From Ilumatobacter fluminis (GTDB lineage Bacteria > Actinomycetota > Acidimicrobiia > Acidimicrobiales > Ilumatobacteraceae), in contig NZ_SOAU01000001.1 of the NCBI RefSeq assembly GCF_004364865.1, positions 3,132,001 to 3,196,000 of the forward strand: DNA of 64,000 bases, read 5' to 3'. The notes beneath the pieces are model-generated. The model was given only the letters and a program-made list of their open reading frames with translations, searched no databases and was not told the origin of the DNA. Of the stretch, positions 33,858-41,037 are shown piece by piece. Made by a program: the position numbers and the translations under genes. How positions within the stretch are numbered: the stretch's first letter is position 1; each line of letters starts with the position of its first letter.

Positions 33858-34062
33858 CGGCGTCCCGGCCGTCGAGCGCCGCACGACGTTCGGCCAGATC
33901 GTCGACCGCGTCGGCCACCGAACGACGGAGTCCGTCGAGCGTCGCCGCCTGCTCGCGCCGCATCGCGTCGATCGCGTCGTGCACGTCTCGGAGCTCTTGC
34001 TCCAGACGTTCGATGCGATCGTCGCCGGTGATCAACGAACGGGCCCGGGAACGCAACGTCAC
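33844..34062 (-). CDS. small coiled-coil protein between two glycosyltransferase genes
   Basis: A 72-aa, highly charged protein: basic N-terminus VTLRSRARSLITGDD, then a continuous heptad helix (RIERLEQELRDVHDAIDAMR onward). The GTG start overlaps the upstream stop (GTGA) and the end overlaps the next gene by 14 nt, so it is tied to both transferases. A TACGAT box 7 nt upstream could also give it its own transcript. Function unknown; too short and too polar to be an enzyme or membrane protein. Confidence 0.65.
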   Translation of the reverse strand: MTLRSRARSLITGDDRIERLEQELRDVHDAIDAMRREQAATLDGLRRSVADAVDDLAERRAALDGRDADVAD

Positions 34063-36632
34063 GTCGGCAATCGTAACGATCGACGCGAACCGCGAGCGGG
34101 CTTCGACCGCAACAGGCTCGTCACGGCGGCTGCAGCACCGTCGAGGTCGTCCGTCGTCCCGGCCCGGCGGCGTGCCGCCTCGATCATCCGGGAACGGTGG
34201 GACGGATCGTCGGCGACGCGCCGCAAGGCGGCGGCCGCAGCGTCGAGATCGGGGTCGGCCCATCGTCCCGACGTGTACGCCTCACCGCCGCGCTCGACGG
34301 TGACGAGTCGACACGGCACGAGTTCGGCGACCGGATCGCCGTCGGGCAGCGGCGAGGTCAGGTCGACGCTGCCGGAGTAGTCGGTGGCGACAACCGGTGT
34401 GCCGAGCCACATCGACTCGGCGATGTGCAGCCCGAGCCCTTCGCTGCGATGCAGCGACACGTAGCAGTCGGCGGCGGCGAGCAGCGCAGCCTGGTCACCG
34501 TCGCTGAGATAGCCGTCACGCAGCTCGATGCGAGCGTCATCTCCCGCAGCGGCCAGGAGTTCGTCCGTCTGGTCGGGGCGGAGGTGACCATTGATCGACT
34601 TGACGATCAGCATGACGTCATCGCGGCCGGGGAACGCCCGCCGGAAGGCCTCGACGACACCCACGGGGTGCTTGCGTTCCATCGCGCTGAGGTGATCGAA
34701 GCTCGTGAGGAACGCGAACCGGTCGTCGATCCCGAACGAGGCGCGGTCGCGACCCGATGGCACGGGAGGCCGGATCGGCAGCGGTACGAGATGTACCGGG
34801 ATGTCGACGGCCGCCCCATAGGCATCGCGCACGAAGGTGGTCGGGGCCCAGATCTCGTCGACCATGGCGATCGCCGGGCGGTGGCTGTCGGGGATCTCGT
34901 CGAGTTCCCAGAACCAGTAGCCGACGACCCGGTCGACCTCGTCGACCAGGGGTGGGTAGACGTCGGCGAGCGCGGGGAACGCCAGGGCCGTGACCACGGC
35001 GATCGTCGTGTCGAAGATCACGTCGTCGTCGGCGCGCCGCTCGGCCGGCGTCGACGACCGGGCGCTCTCGGTCAGATCGAGATCCCAGCGCGAGTACGGC
35101 ACGTCGGCGGCGGCGAGCACCCGTTCGAGTTCGCGCACCCGTTCCCCGAGACCACTCGTCGCGCCCAGGTAGCCGATGAGGTTCACCCCGTGGGGCCGCT
35201 GCATCCGCCGTCGGAGCAGGGTTCGACCGACGAACGAGCGCGTCCGCGCCACCAGTGATCGGCTCGGTTCGCTGTTCGGCGACGCCGTCGGCGCCGGCCG
35301 CCAGTCGGCCGGTCCGGAAGGGAGGTCGGGGTGGTAGTACGGGTCGTTCCGCAGCTCGTCGTGCCACCGTTCGTCGAGGCGTGTGCGTTCGTCGGGGCGG
35401 ATGTCGGCGACCCGGGTACGGCTCTCGAAGTGGTACCAGGTCGACCAGGGTGTCCAGACGATGCGATGACCCGCGGCCCGTACCTTCAGCGAGAAGTCGA
35501 CGTCGTTGTAGTTGTGCGGGAACGCCGAGTCGAAGCCGCCGACCTCGTCGAACACGCTGCGGCGGACCAGCGCGCAGCCGGCGGTCACCCCGGAACACTC
35601 GCGGGCGACGGCGAGCGGCGACAACGGTGCGGGGCCGGGTGAGTCGCCGGGCCAGCCGAAACAGGCGTGGTGGACATCGCCGTGGTACACGTGCCCGCCA
35701 TGCTGGAGGGTGCCGTCCTCGAACAGCAGCTTCGCGCCGACCATCGCGACACCGGGGTCGGCGAGATGACCGACGAGCACCGACAATGAGTCGGGCGCGA
35801 TCAGCTCCGTGTCGTCGTTCAACAGCAGCAGGAGCGACCCGGACGAGGCGGCGACGCCGACGTTCACCTTGTCGGAGAAGTCGAACGGTTCGCCGTACTC
35901 GACGAGCACGAGCCCGACGCCGACGATGTCGCGCAGCTCGTCGAGCACCGGCTCCGGCGTCGCGGTGTCGTACACGATCACGAACTCGAGGGCTCGGTAC
36001 TCCGAACGCTCCACCAGGCTCCGCACCGCATCGACCACGAACGTCCGGCGGTTGCCGAAGACGATGCCCTCGGTCCCACGCGTCGGCACGATCACGCTGA
36101 CCGACGGCGCGGCCGGATCGTGGTGCACGATGCGGACGGTTCGGGGCCGATCGCCCTCGGTCACGCTTGCCGACGATGCGATTCGTTCCAGGTGGGCGGC
36201 GACGGCGGAGCGATCGGCGGCGAGCACGATCGCGTCGCAGCGTGCGGCGACGAACGGCAGACGGTGCCAGCGCTGCGATGTCTCACCGACGCGAAGCGCT
36301 GCGTCGTGGATCGACGACGGTGATGTGTCGCCCGTGAGGACTCCGCCGGGGAGCGCTTCGACCACACCGGTCCGGGTCACGAGCACCGGGCCGGCCACCG
36401 GGTGATGCCGCATCCGTTCGGGCGACCACGCCGGCGTGTACGCCCGGCCGGTGGTCGAGCCGTCGGCGACCTCGTAGTCGGCGGTGACGACGTCGACGTC
36501 GCGGTCGGCATCGAGCACCGCCGCCATCCGACCGAGCGCCCCCGGGGTGAGGGTCGTACCGTCGGCCACGACGGCCGTGTGCCGGCCGAGCTCGGGATGC
36601 TCGGTCGCCGTGACCACCGAAACCCGTGCCAT
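34059..36632 (-). CDS. two-domain glycosyltransferase (GT2 + GT4-like)
   Basis: An 857-aa fusion. Residues 1-~160 are divergent; about 180-470 are a GT2 domain with VSVIVPTRGTEGIVFGNRR, FVIVYDTATPEPVLDEL, LLLLNDDTELIAPDSL (D-x-D-like NDDTE), GGHVYHGDVHHACFGWPG and NYNDVDFSLKVRAAGHR. About 510-857 are GT-B: GVNLIGYLGATSGLGERV, GYWFWELDEIP, LTSFDHLSAMERKHPVGVVE and VSLHRSEGLGLHIAESMWLG. The GT2 half closely resembles that of the 41038-43593 protein. First gene of the long minus-strand series, with a TACACT box 7 nt before its ATG. Confidence 0.88.
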   Translation of the reverse strand: MARVSVVTATEHPELGRHTAVVADGTTLTPGALGRMAAVLDADRDVDVVTADYEVADGSTTGRAYTPAWSPERMRHHPVAGPVLVTRTGVVEALPGGVLTGDTSPSSIHDAALRVGETSQRWHRLPFVAARCDAIVLAADRSAVAAHLERIASSASVTEGDRPRTVRIVHHDPAAPSVSVIVPTRGTEGIVFGNRRTFVVDAVRSLVERSEYRALEFVIVYDTATPEPVLDELRDIVGVGLVLVEYGEPFDFSDKVNVGVAASSGSLLLLLNDDTELIAPDSLSVLVGHLADPGVAMVGAKLLFEDGTLQHGGHVYHGDVHHACFGWPGDSPGPAPLSPLAVARECSGVTAGCALVRRSVFDEVGGFDSAFPHNYNDVDFSLKVRAAGHRIVWTPWSTWYHFESRTRVADIRPDERTRLDERWHDELRNDPYYHPDLPSGPADWRPAPTASPNSEPSRSLVARTRSFVGRTLLRRRMQRPHGVNLIGYLGATSGLGERVRELERVLAAADVPYSRWDLDLTESARSSTPAERRADDDVIFDTTIAVVTALAFPALADVYPPLVDEVDRVVGYWFWELDEIPDSHRPAIAMVDEIWAPTTFVRDAYGAAVDIPVHLVPLPIRPPVPSGRDRASFGIDDRFAFLTSFDHLSAMERKHPVGVVEAFRRAFPGRDDVMLIVKSINGHLRPDQTDELLAAAGDDARIELRDGYLSDGDQAALLAAADCYVSLHRSEGLGLHIAESMWLGTPVVATDYSGSVDLTSPLPDGDPVAELVPCRLVTVERGGEAYTSGRWADPDLDAAAAALRRVADDPSHRSRMIEAARRRAGTTDDLDGAAAAVTSLLRSKPARGSRRSLRLPT
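34070..34075 (-). promoter_or_regulatory. putative internal -10 (TACGAT)
   Basis: TACGAT lies 7 nt before the GTG at 34062, inside the end of the upstream coding region. Confidence 0.3.
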
Positions 36633-36639
36633 CCGCGGG

Positions 36640-36645
36640 AGTGTA
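36640..36645 (-). promoter_or_regulatory. putative -10 (TACACT) of the minus-strand glycosyltransferase series
   Basis: TACACT lies 7 nt before the ATG at 36632, at the head of the run of nine minus-strand genes down to 22.9 kb. Confidence 0.5.
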
Positions 36646-36673
36646 CTTCCGGCCACCGGGCGACCACCGTGAG

Positions 36674-36679
36674 TAGGCT
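36674..36679 (+). promoter_or_regulatory. putative -10 (TAGGCT) for the 36688 gene
   Basis: TAGGCT lies 8 nt before the GTG at 36688, divergent from the TACACT box 29 nt away. Confidence 0.45.
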
Positions 36680-36687
36680 CGGGCGTC

Positions 36688-38262
36688 GTGTCCGACCGGC
36701 AGCTCCCCTGGATCGTCGCGGCCCTCGTCGGCGGCATCATCCTGTCGTGGCTCCTCGTGGTCCCGCCCGGGGCGCAGCCCGACGAGCACAGCCACCTCGT
36801 CCGCTCCGGAGCCCTCGTGCTGCGAGCCGACAAGACCGACGGTTTCTATGTCCTCCCCGACCGGTACGTGATGACCGACCCGGGCTGCTACGCATTCGAC
36901 CCGTTCGCTCCCGCCACCTGCGCCGCCCCGCTCGAGCACAGCGGCCAGGACCTCCTGGTGCTCACCCGAGCCGATGACTACCCGCCGGGCGGCCACGGGC
37001 TCACCGGCGCGGCCACCCTCCTGCCCGGGCTCGATCCGGTCTGGTGGGCGCGCCTCGTCGCCGGCGTCGTCGCCACGGTGTTCGTGTCGGCTGCGATCGT
37101 CCTGGCGCTCCGGCGCAGCCGACTGCTCGGAGGCGCTCTGTTGCTGGCCCTGACGCCGATGGCCTGGTCGAGCCTGCCGTCGGCGAACCCTTCGACCTAT
37201 GCGATCGCCGGCGCGACCGCGCTCTGGGTCGCGCTGCTCACCACCGATCTGCGGAGCCGTGTGCCCACCGCGACGGCCTGGCTGATCGCGTCGGGGTGGG
37301 CCGCCCTCGCCGTGTCACGACGGGACGGGTTGGTCTGGGCGTGTCTGATCGTGTTCGGCGTCGCCGTCTTCCGCCGGTTTGCGCTCGTCGATCTGACACG
37401 GCGGTTGAGCGTCGGGCCGGTCGCGCTCGCCGGTGTGGCGACGCTGGTCACCCTGGTGTGGGGTGTCACGAGCGACTCGAGGACGTCGCAGTTGGTCGTG
37501 GTCGCCCCGATCCTGCTGGTCGTCGCCGAGCTCGTGCGTTCGAAGGCCGATGCGGTGCCGTCCGAAGCACGTTGGTGGCTCGTGGCGATCGGTGCGATCG
37601 CCGGGGTCGTCGCCTGGCCCCTGCTGGTCTCGACGCGGTCGAAGGGGTGGGACACCGACCTCGTCGTCGCGATCGTCAACCAGACCGACGACAACCTGGT
37701 CGAGGCGATCGGGCGGCTCGGCTGGCTCGACGCACCGATCCCCTCGTTCGCGGTCTACGCCTGGCTCCTCGCGATCGGCGGCGCCGTCGGCTTCGCCCTG
37801 ATCACGAACCTCCGCGGACTCGTCGCAGCCGTCGTGCTCGTGCTCGTCGCCGCCCTGTCGTCGTGGACGTTCGAGCTGCTCCAGAACAACGACTCCGGCA
37901 CCTACTGGCAGGGTCGGTACTCGCTGCCATTGTTGATCGGCGTGCCGCTGTTGCTCGTCGTTCGACCGGGCGATCGTGCCGATGGAGCAGATCCCGATGG
38001 CATCGTCGGTCGGTTCGGAGCCCGGCTCACGGTCTGGGTGACGATCACGGGGCTGCTCGTGCTGAACCTCGGCGCCTGGGCTGCGGCACGCCGTTGGGGT
38101 GTCGGGCTCGACGGGAGCTACCTGCCGTGGCGGTGGGACACCTCGCTCCAACCGGTCCCGTCGGCGCTCCCGCTCGCGTTGCTCGCCGCCTGCTCGGTCG
38201 GCCTCGGCTGGTCGGTGATCGCCCGACCGGAACGAGCCGCCGACGACCCGGCGGTAGCCTGA
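36688..38262 (+). CDS. polytopic membrane protein, DUF2142-like
   Basis: A 524-aa protein with about ten to twelve hydrophobic helices (first one about 7-26). Just after helix 1 is PPGAQPDEHSHLVRSGAL, the P-x-E/D-x-x-H signature of DUF2142 proteins and of GT-C transferases in general, where an acidic residue of the first outer loop takes part in lipid-linked sugar transfer. A large loop with GTYWQGRYSLPLLIGVPLLL near 405-425 also fits DUF2142. A polyprenyl-phosphate-sugar-dependent transferase role is likely but unproven. It is followed by the Wzt gene 6 nt after its stop, so it may share its transcript. Confidence 0.75.
   Translation: MSDRQLPWIVAALVGGIILSWLLVVPPGAQPDEHSHLVRSGALVLRADKTDGFYVLPDRYVMTDPGCYAFDPFAPATCAAPLEHSGQDLLVLTRADDYPPGGHGLTGAATLLPGLDPVWWARLVAGVVATVFVSAAIVLALRRSRLLGGALLLALTPMAWSSLPSANPSTYAIAGATALWVALLTTDLRSRVPTATAWLIASGWAALAVSRRDGLVWACLIVFGVAVFRRFALVDLTRRLSVGPVALAGVATLVTLVWGVTSDSRTSQLVVVAPILLVVAELVRSKADAVPSEARWWLVAIGAIAGVVAWPLLVSTRSKGWDTDLVVAIVNQTDDNLVEAIGRLGWLDAPIPSFAVYAWLLAIGGAVGFALITNLRGLVAAVVLVLVAALSSWTFELLQNNDSGTYWQGRYSLPLLIGVPLLLVVRPGDRADGADPDGIVGRFGARLTVWVTITGLLVLNLGAWAAARRWGVGLDGSYLPWRWDTSLQPVPSALPLALLAACSVGLGWSVIARPERAADDPAVA
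38255..38260 (+). promoter_or_regulatory. putative -10 (TAGCCT) for wzt
   Basis: TAGCCT lies 8 nt before the ATG at 38269 and runs into the stop codon of the upstream gene. Confidence 0.4.
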
Positions 38263-38268
38263 CGCACG

Positions 38269-39471
38269 ATGTCGGCGACCTCTTCGCAACCGCGCCCGGT
38301 GGTGCGCGTCTCGCACCTCTCCAAGCGCTTCCGGCTGTTCCACGAACGGCACCAGTCGCTCAAGCAGTCGCTGCTCAACCGGCGTCGCAGCACCCACGAG
38401 GACTTCTGGGCGCTGCGCGACATCTCCTTCGACGTCCACGAGGGTGAGACGTTCGGGATCGTCGGCCACAACGGGTCGGGCAAGTCGACGATGCTCAAGT
38501 GCCTGACGAAGATCCTGCAACCCGACGAGGGTTCGGTCTCGGTCGACGGCACGATCTCGGCACTGCTCGAACTCGGCGCCGGGTTCCACCCCGAACTGAG
38601 CGGGCGCGAGAACGTCTATCTCAACGCTGCGATTCTCGGCGTCCCCCGCAAGTACGTCCACGAGCGGTTCGACGAGATCGTCGCCTTCTCCGGGCTCGAG
38701 CAGTTCATCGACACACCGGTGAAGAACTATTCGTCGGGCATGTTCGTCCGGCTCGGCTTCGCGGTCGCCGTGAACGTCGACCCCGACGTGCTCATCATCG
38801 ACGAGGTGCTCGCGGTCGGCGACGCCGATTTCCAGGCCAAGTGCGGTGACAAGATCGCCGAGTTCCGCGATCGCGGCAAGACGATCGTGCTCGTCACCCA
38901 CGACATGGGTGACGTCGTCCGCCTCTGCAAGCGGGCGGCGTGGATCGACCACGGCACGCTCCGCATGATCGGCGCGCCGAGCGAGATCACCGACGCCTAC
39001 CTCGACACCGCCCACGCGGGCCGTTCGGTCGAGATCAACGACTCGATGCGGTGGGGTTCGGGCGAGATCCGAATCAGCAGCGTCGAGTTGCTCGACGGCG
39101 CCGAACAGCCGATCACGATCCCGCGCAGCGGCGACCCGTTGGCGATCCGGTTCGTGCTGTCGGCCGAGCGGCCGGTGCTCGATCCGGAACTCACGGTGTC
39201 GGTGTTCGATCAGAGCGGCACTTTGATCAGCGAGATCGGTACACGCTCACGCAACGCCCGCATCGACCAGGTCCACGGCGAACGCAGGGTCACCCTCGAA
39301 CTCGACCATCTCGCACTCACCGAGGGCACCTACGAGCTCAGCGCCGAGGTCCGCGACGAGTCGGGTCAGCGCGAGTTCGACGTGCGCAACCGCTTCGTGA
39401 AGTTCGACGTGCTCAAGGGCACCGACGGTGACCGCGGCCTCGTCACCCTCGGCGGCAACTGGAACGTCTGA
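38269..39471 (+). CDS. wzt: ABC transporter ATPase for polysaccharide export (Wzt-type) with C-terminal domain
   Basis: Energises export of an undecaprenyl-linked glycan together with a Wzm permease. The 400-aa protein has Walker A GHNGSGKSTM (about 65-74), the Wzt-typical LLELGAGFHPELSGRENVYL, signature YSSGM (about 152-156), Walker B VLIIDEVLAVGD (about 173-184) and the switch His in VTHDM. Residues about 265-400 are a beta-rich Wzt C-terminal domain (ISSVELLDGAEQP, RFVLSAERPVLDPELTVSVF), which in characterised systems recognises the finished glycan end. The likely permease partner is at 40168-40983 on the opposite strand. Confidence 0.93.
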   Translation: MSATSSQPRPVVRVSHLSKRFRLFHERHQSLKQSLLNRRRSTHEDFWALRDISFDVHEGETFGIVGHNGSGKSTMLKCLTKILQPDEGSVSVDGTISALLELGAGFHPELSGRENVYLNAAILGVPRKYVHERFDEIVAFSGLEQFIDTPVKNYSSGMFVRLGFAVAVNVDPDVLIIDEVLAVGDADFQAKCGDKIAEFRDRGKTIVLVTHDMGDVVRLCKRAAWIDHGTLRMIGAPSEITDAYLDTAHAGRSVEINDSMRWGSGEIRISSVELLDGAEQPITIPRSGDPLAIRFVLSAERPVLDPELTVSVFDQSGTLISEIGTRSRNARIDQVHGERRVTLELDHLALTEGTYELSAEVRDESGQREFDVRNRFVKFDVLKGTDGDRGLVTLGGNWNV

Positions 39472-39481
39472 ACTCGTCTGC

Positions 39482-39904
39482 CTACAACCCGACGAGTTCG
39501 TAGTCGACGCCGAGCAGGTCGTAGGTGCGTCGTGCCCGCTGATCTCGAGTGAGGAGCCGCACGTCGTTGGTGCGGGCGGCCTCGCCGACGAGTGCGTCGT
39601 ACACGGCACCACCCGTGATGCCGACCATGCCCAGACGAGCGATCAGCTCGGACGGGTCCGCGTCGAGCCGAGCAACGGTCGGGAACACCCTGGCGATCAG
39701 GTCGGCTGCGCTGGGCGCGTCGATCGCGAGCGGGCCCGGCAGCCGGGTGAGCACCGACAACGTCTCGAAGGCCGCGTGCCCGGCGAGACTCGGCCGGTTC
39801 TCGACCACGACGGCCCGGCACATCTCGTGCGCCGCGTGGGCAGCGTCGAGCGCTGCCACGGCGACGCTCGTGTCGACCGCGTACCGCTCAGCGTCGGTCG
39901 GCAT
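39482..39904 (-). CDS. PIN-domain ribonuclease toxin (VapC-like)
   Basis: A 140-aa PIN protein: AVDTSVAVAALD (first Asp, residue 11), FETLSVLTRLP (Glu near 47), GGAVYDALVGEAA (Asp near 103) and LLTRDQRARRTYD (last Asp near 118), the four-acid Mg site of VapC RNases. It overlaps the antitoxin gene by 17 nt, the usual order antitoxin then toxin. In this pair type the toxin cuts tRNA or rRNA when the antitoxin is degraded. It sits tail-to-tail with wzt, 10 nt away. Confidence 0.85.
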   Translation of the reverse strand: MPTDAERYAVDTSVAVAALDAAHAAHEMCRAVVVENRPSLAGHAAFETLSVLTRLPGPLAIDAPSAADLIARVFPTVARLDADPSELIARLGMVGITGGAVYDALVGEAARTNDVRLLTRDQRARRTYDLLGVDYELVGL

Positions 39905-40133
39905 CTCGCCAGCGCTGCACGTCGGCGTCGGTGATCATCGGGCCGTCGCCACGCTCGATGACGGGGAGCCCGTCCTTGTCGACGATGCGACGTCCGGCCG
40001 TCCGGACCGGCACGAGCCGGATCGCGTCGCCGTCGATCTCGATCTCCACCTCGGCGTCGGCCTCCAGGGACAACCGCTCCCGGATGTCTTTCGGGATCAC
40101 GATCCGACCCGCACGATCGATCGATACCACCAT
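39888..40133 (-). CDS. AbrB/MazE-type antitoxin
   Basis: An 81-aa protein with an AbrB swapped-hairpin DNA-binding N-terminus (MVVSIDRAGRIVIPKDIRER, residues 1-20; then LEADAEVEIEIDGDAIRLVP) and a C-terminal toxin-binding tail (MITDADVQRWRDAD). Such proteins bind their own promoter and block the PIN toxin. ATG at 40133 is chosen over 40142 because a TACGAT box ends 7 nt upstream and AbrB domains start right at the first strand. The promoter region holds the self-complementary stretch ATCGATCGATCG. Confidence 0.85.
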   Translation of the reverse strand: MVVSIDRAGRIVIPKDIRERLSLEADAEVEIEIDGDAIRLVPVRTAGRRIVDKDGLPVIERGDGPMITDADVQRWRDADRR

Positions 40134-40140
40134 GGATGGC

Positions 40141-40146
40141 ATCGTA
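40141..40146 (-). promoter_or_regulatory. putative -10 (TACGAT) of the toxin-antitoxin pair
   Basis: TACGAT lies 7 nt before the ATG at 40133 and overlaps the alternative upstream ATG, arguing for the shorter antitoxin. Confidence 0.45.
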
Positions 40147-40167
40147 CCATTCGTTCGGAAGCGGGGG

Positions 40168-40983
40168 TCAGAGTTCTTCGGCGAAGCGGCCTTCGAGGCG
40201 ATCGAAGAGCCACCATCCGGCGAGCAGGACGACGATCGCCGTGCCGCCCAGCACCCCGAAGTCGATCAGGCGCGGCATGCGCAAGTCGTAGAGCAGGTTC
40301 CGGTACATGCGGACCGCCGTCGTGATCGGGATGTTGTTGTAGATCCGCAGCAGGGTCGGGTAGTCGGCGAACTCGTCCTCGACGAACTTCGGCGGGTACA
40401 CGATCGGGGTCAGGAAGAACCACGCCTGCATGACGATGCCCCACAGGTAGTTCATGTCACGGAAATAGACGCTCGCAGCGGCGAGCGCCAGGCCCAGACC
40501 CGTCGCGAACATTGCCAGGAGTGCGGAGACCAGCACCGCCACCGGCAGCCACGGCAGCACCATGTTGCCGGCGATCAGGAGAGCGATCGAGAGGACGCCG
40601 AGTTCGACGCCCAGGGTGAAGAGTCCGGCCATGACCGTCGAGATCACGAGGTGCTCACGCGGGAACGCCACCTTGCCGACCAGGGCCGCGTTGCCGACGA
40701 TGGCCCCCATCGACGTGCTGACCGCCACGCTGAAGAACGTCCACGGGACGAGACCGCAGAGCAGGAAGAACGCATACGAATCGAGGCCGCTCGGATCACC
40801 GGCCGGCGGCTCGGCGCGCAGCACGATCGAGAACGCGAACGTGTAGATCAGCATGAACGCGATCGGGTTCAGCAGCGACCAGCCCCAGCCGAGGATGCTG
40901 CGCTTGTAGCGGCCGCGCAGCTCTCGCAGGGTGAGGTTCCAGAGCAGCTCGCGGCGCGCGAACAACTCGGTCGCCGATGACAT
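40168..40983 (-). CDS. wzm: ABC-2 type polysaccharide export permease (Wzm-type)
   Basis: A 271-aa membrane protein with six helices. The N-terminal LLWNLTLRELRGRYKRSILGWGWSLLNP is the hallmark of Wzm/KpsM-type permeases (amphipathic helix, then Y-x-x-S-x-L-G-x-x-W). Other marks are FREHLVIS-like AFPREHLVIS and SVYFRDMNYLWGIVMQAWFFLTPIVYP near the C-terminus. It would form the channel for an undecaprenyl-linked glycan with the Wzt at 38269. A TAACCT box 8 nt before the ATG suggests its own start. The antitoxin gene follows 34 nt downstream. Confidence 0.92.
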   Translation of the reverse strand: MSSATELFARRELLWNLTLRELRGRYKRSILGWGWSLLNPIAFMLIYTFAFSIVLRAEPPAGDPSGLDSYAFFLLCGLVPWTFFSVAVSTSMGAIVGNAALVGKVAFPREHLVISTVMAGLFTLGVELGVLSIALLIAGNMVLPWLPVAVLVSALLAMFATGLGLALAAASVYFRDMNYLWGIVMQAWFFLTPIVYPPKFVEDEFADYPTLLRIYNNIPITTAVRMYRNLLYDLRMPRLIDFGVLGGTAIVVLLAGWWLFDRLEGRFAEEL

Positions 40984-40991
40984 GAGCGGGG

Positions 40992-40997
40992 AGGTTA
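40992..40997 (-). promoter_or_regulatory. putative -10 (TAACCT) for wzm
   Basis: TAACCT lies 8 nt before the ATG at 40983. Confidence 0.4.
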
Positions 40998-41037
40998 CTG
41001 GCGCCTCGGCCCGGACCGACGTCCTGGGTCGGGAGGG

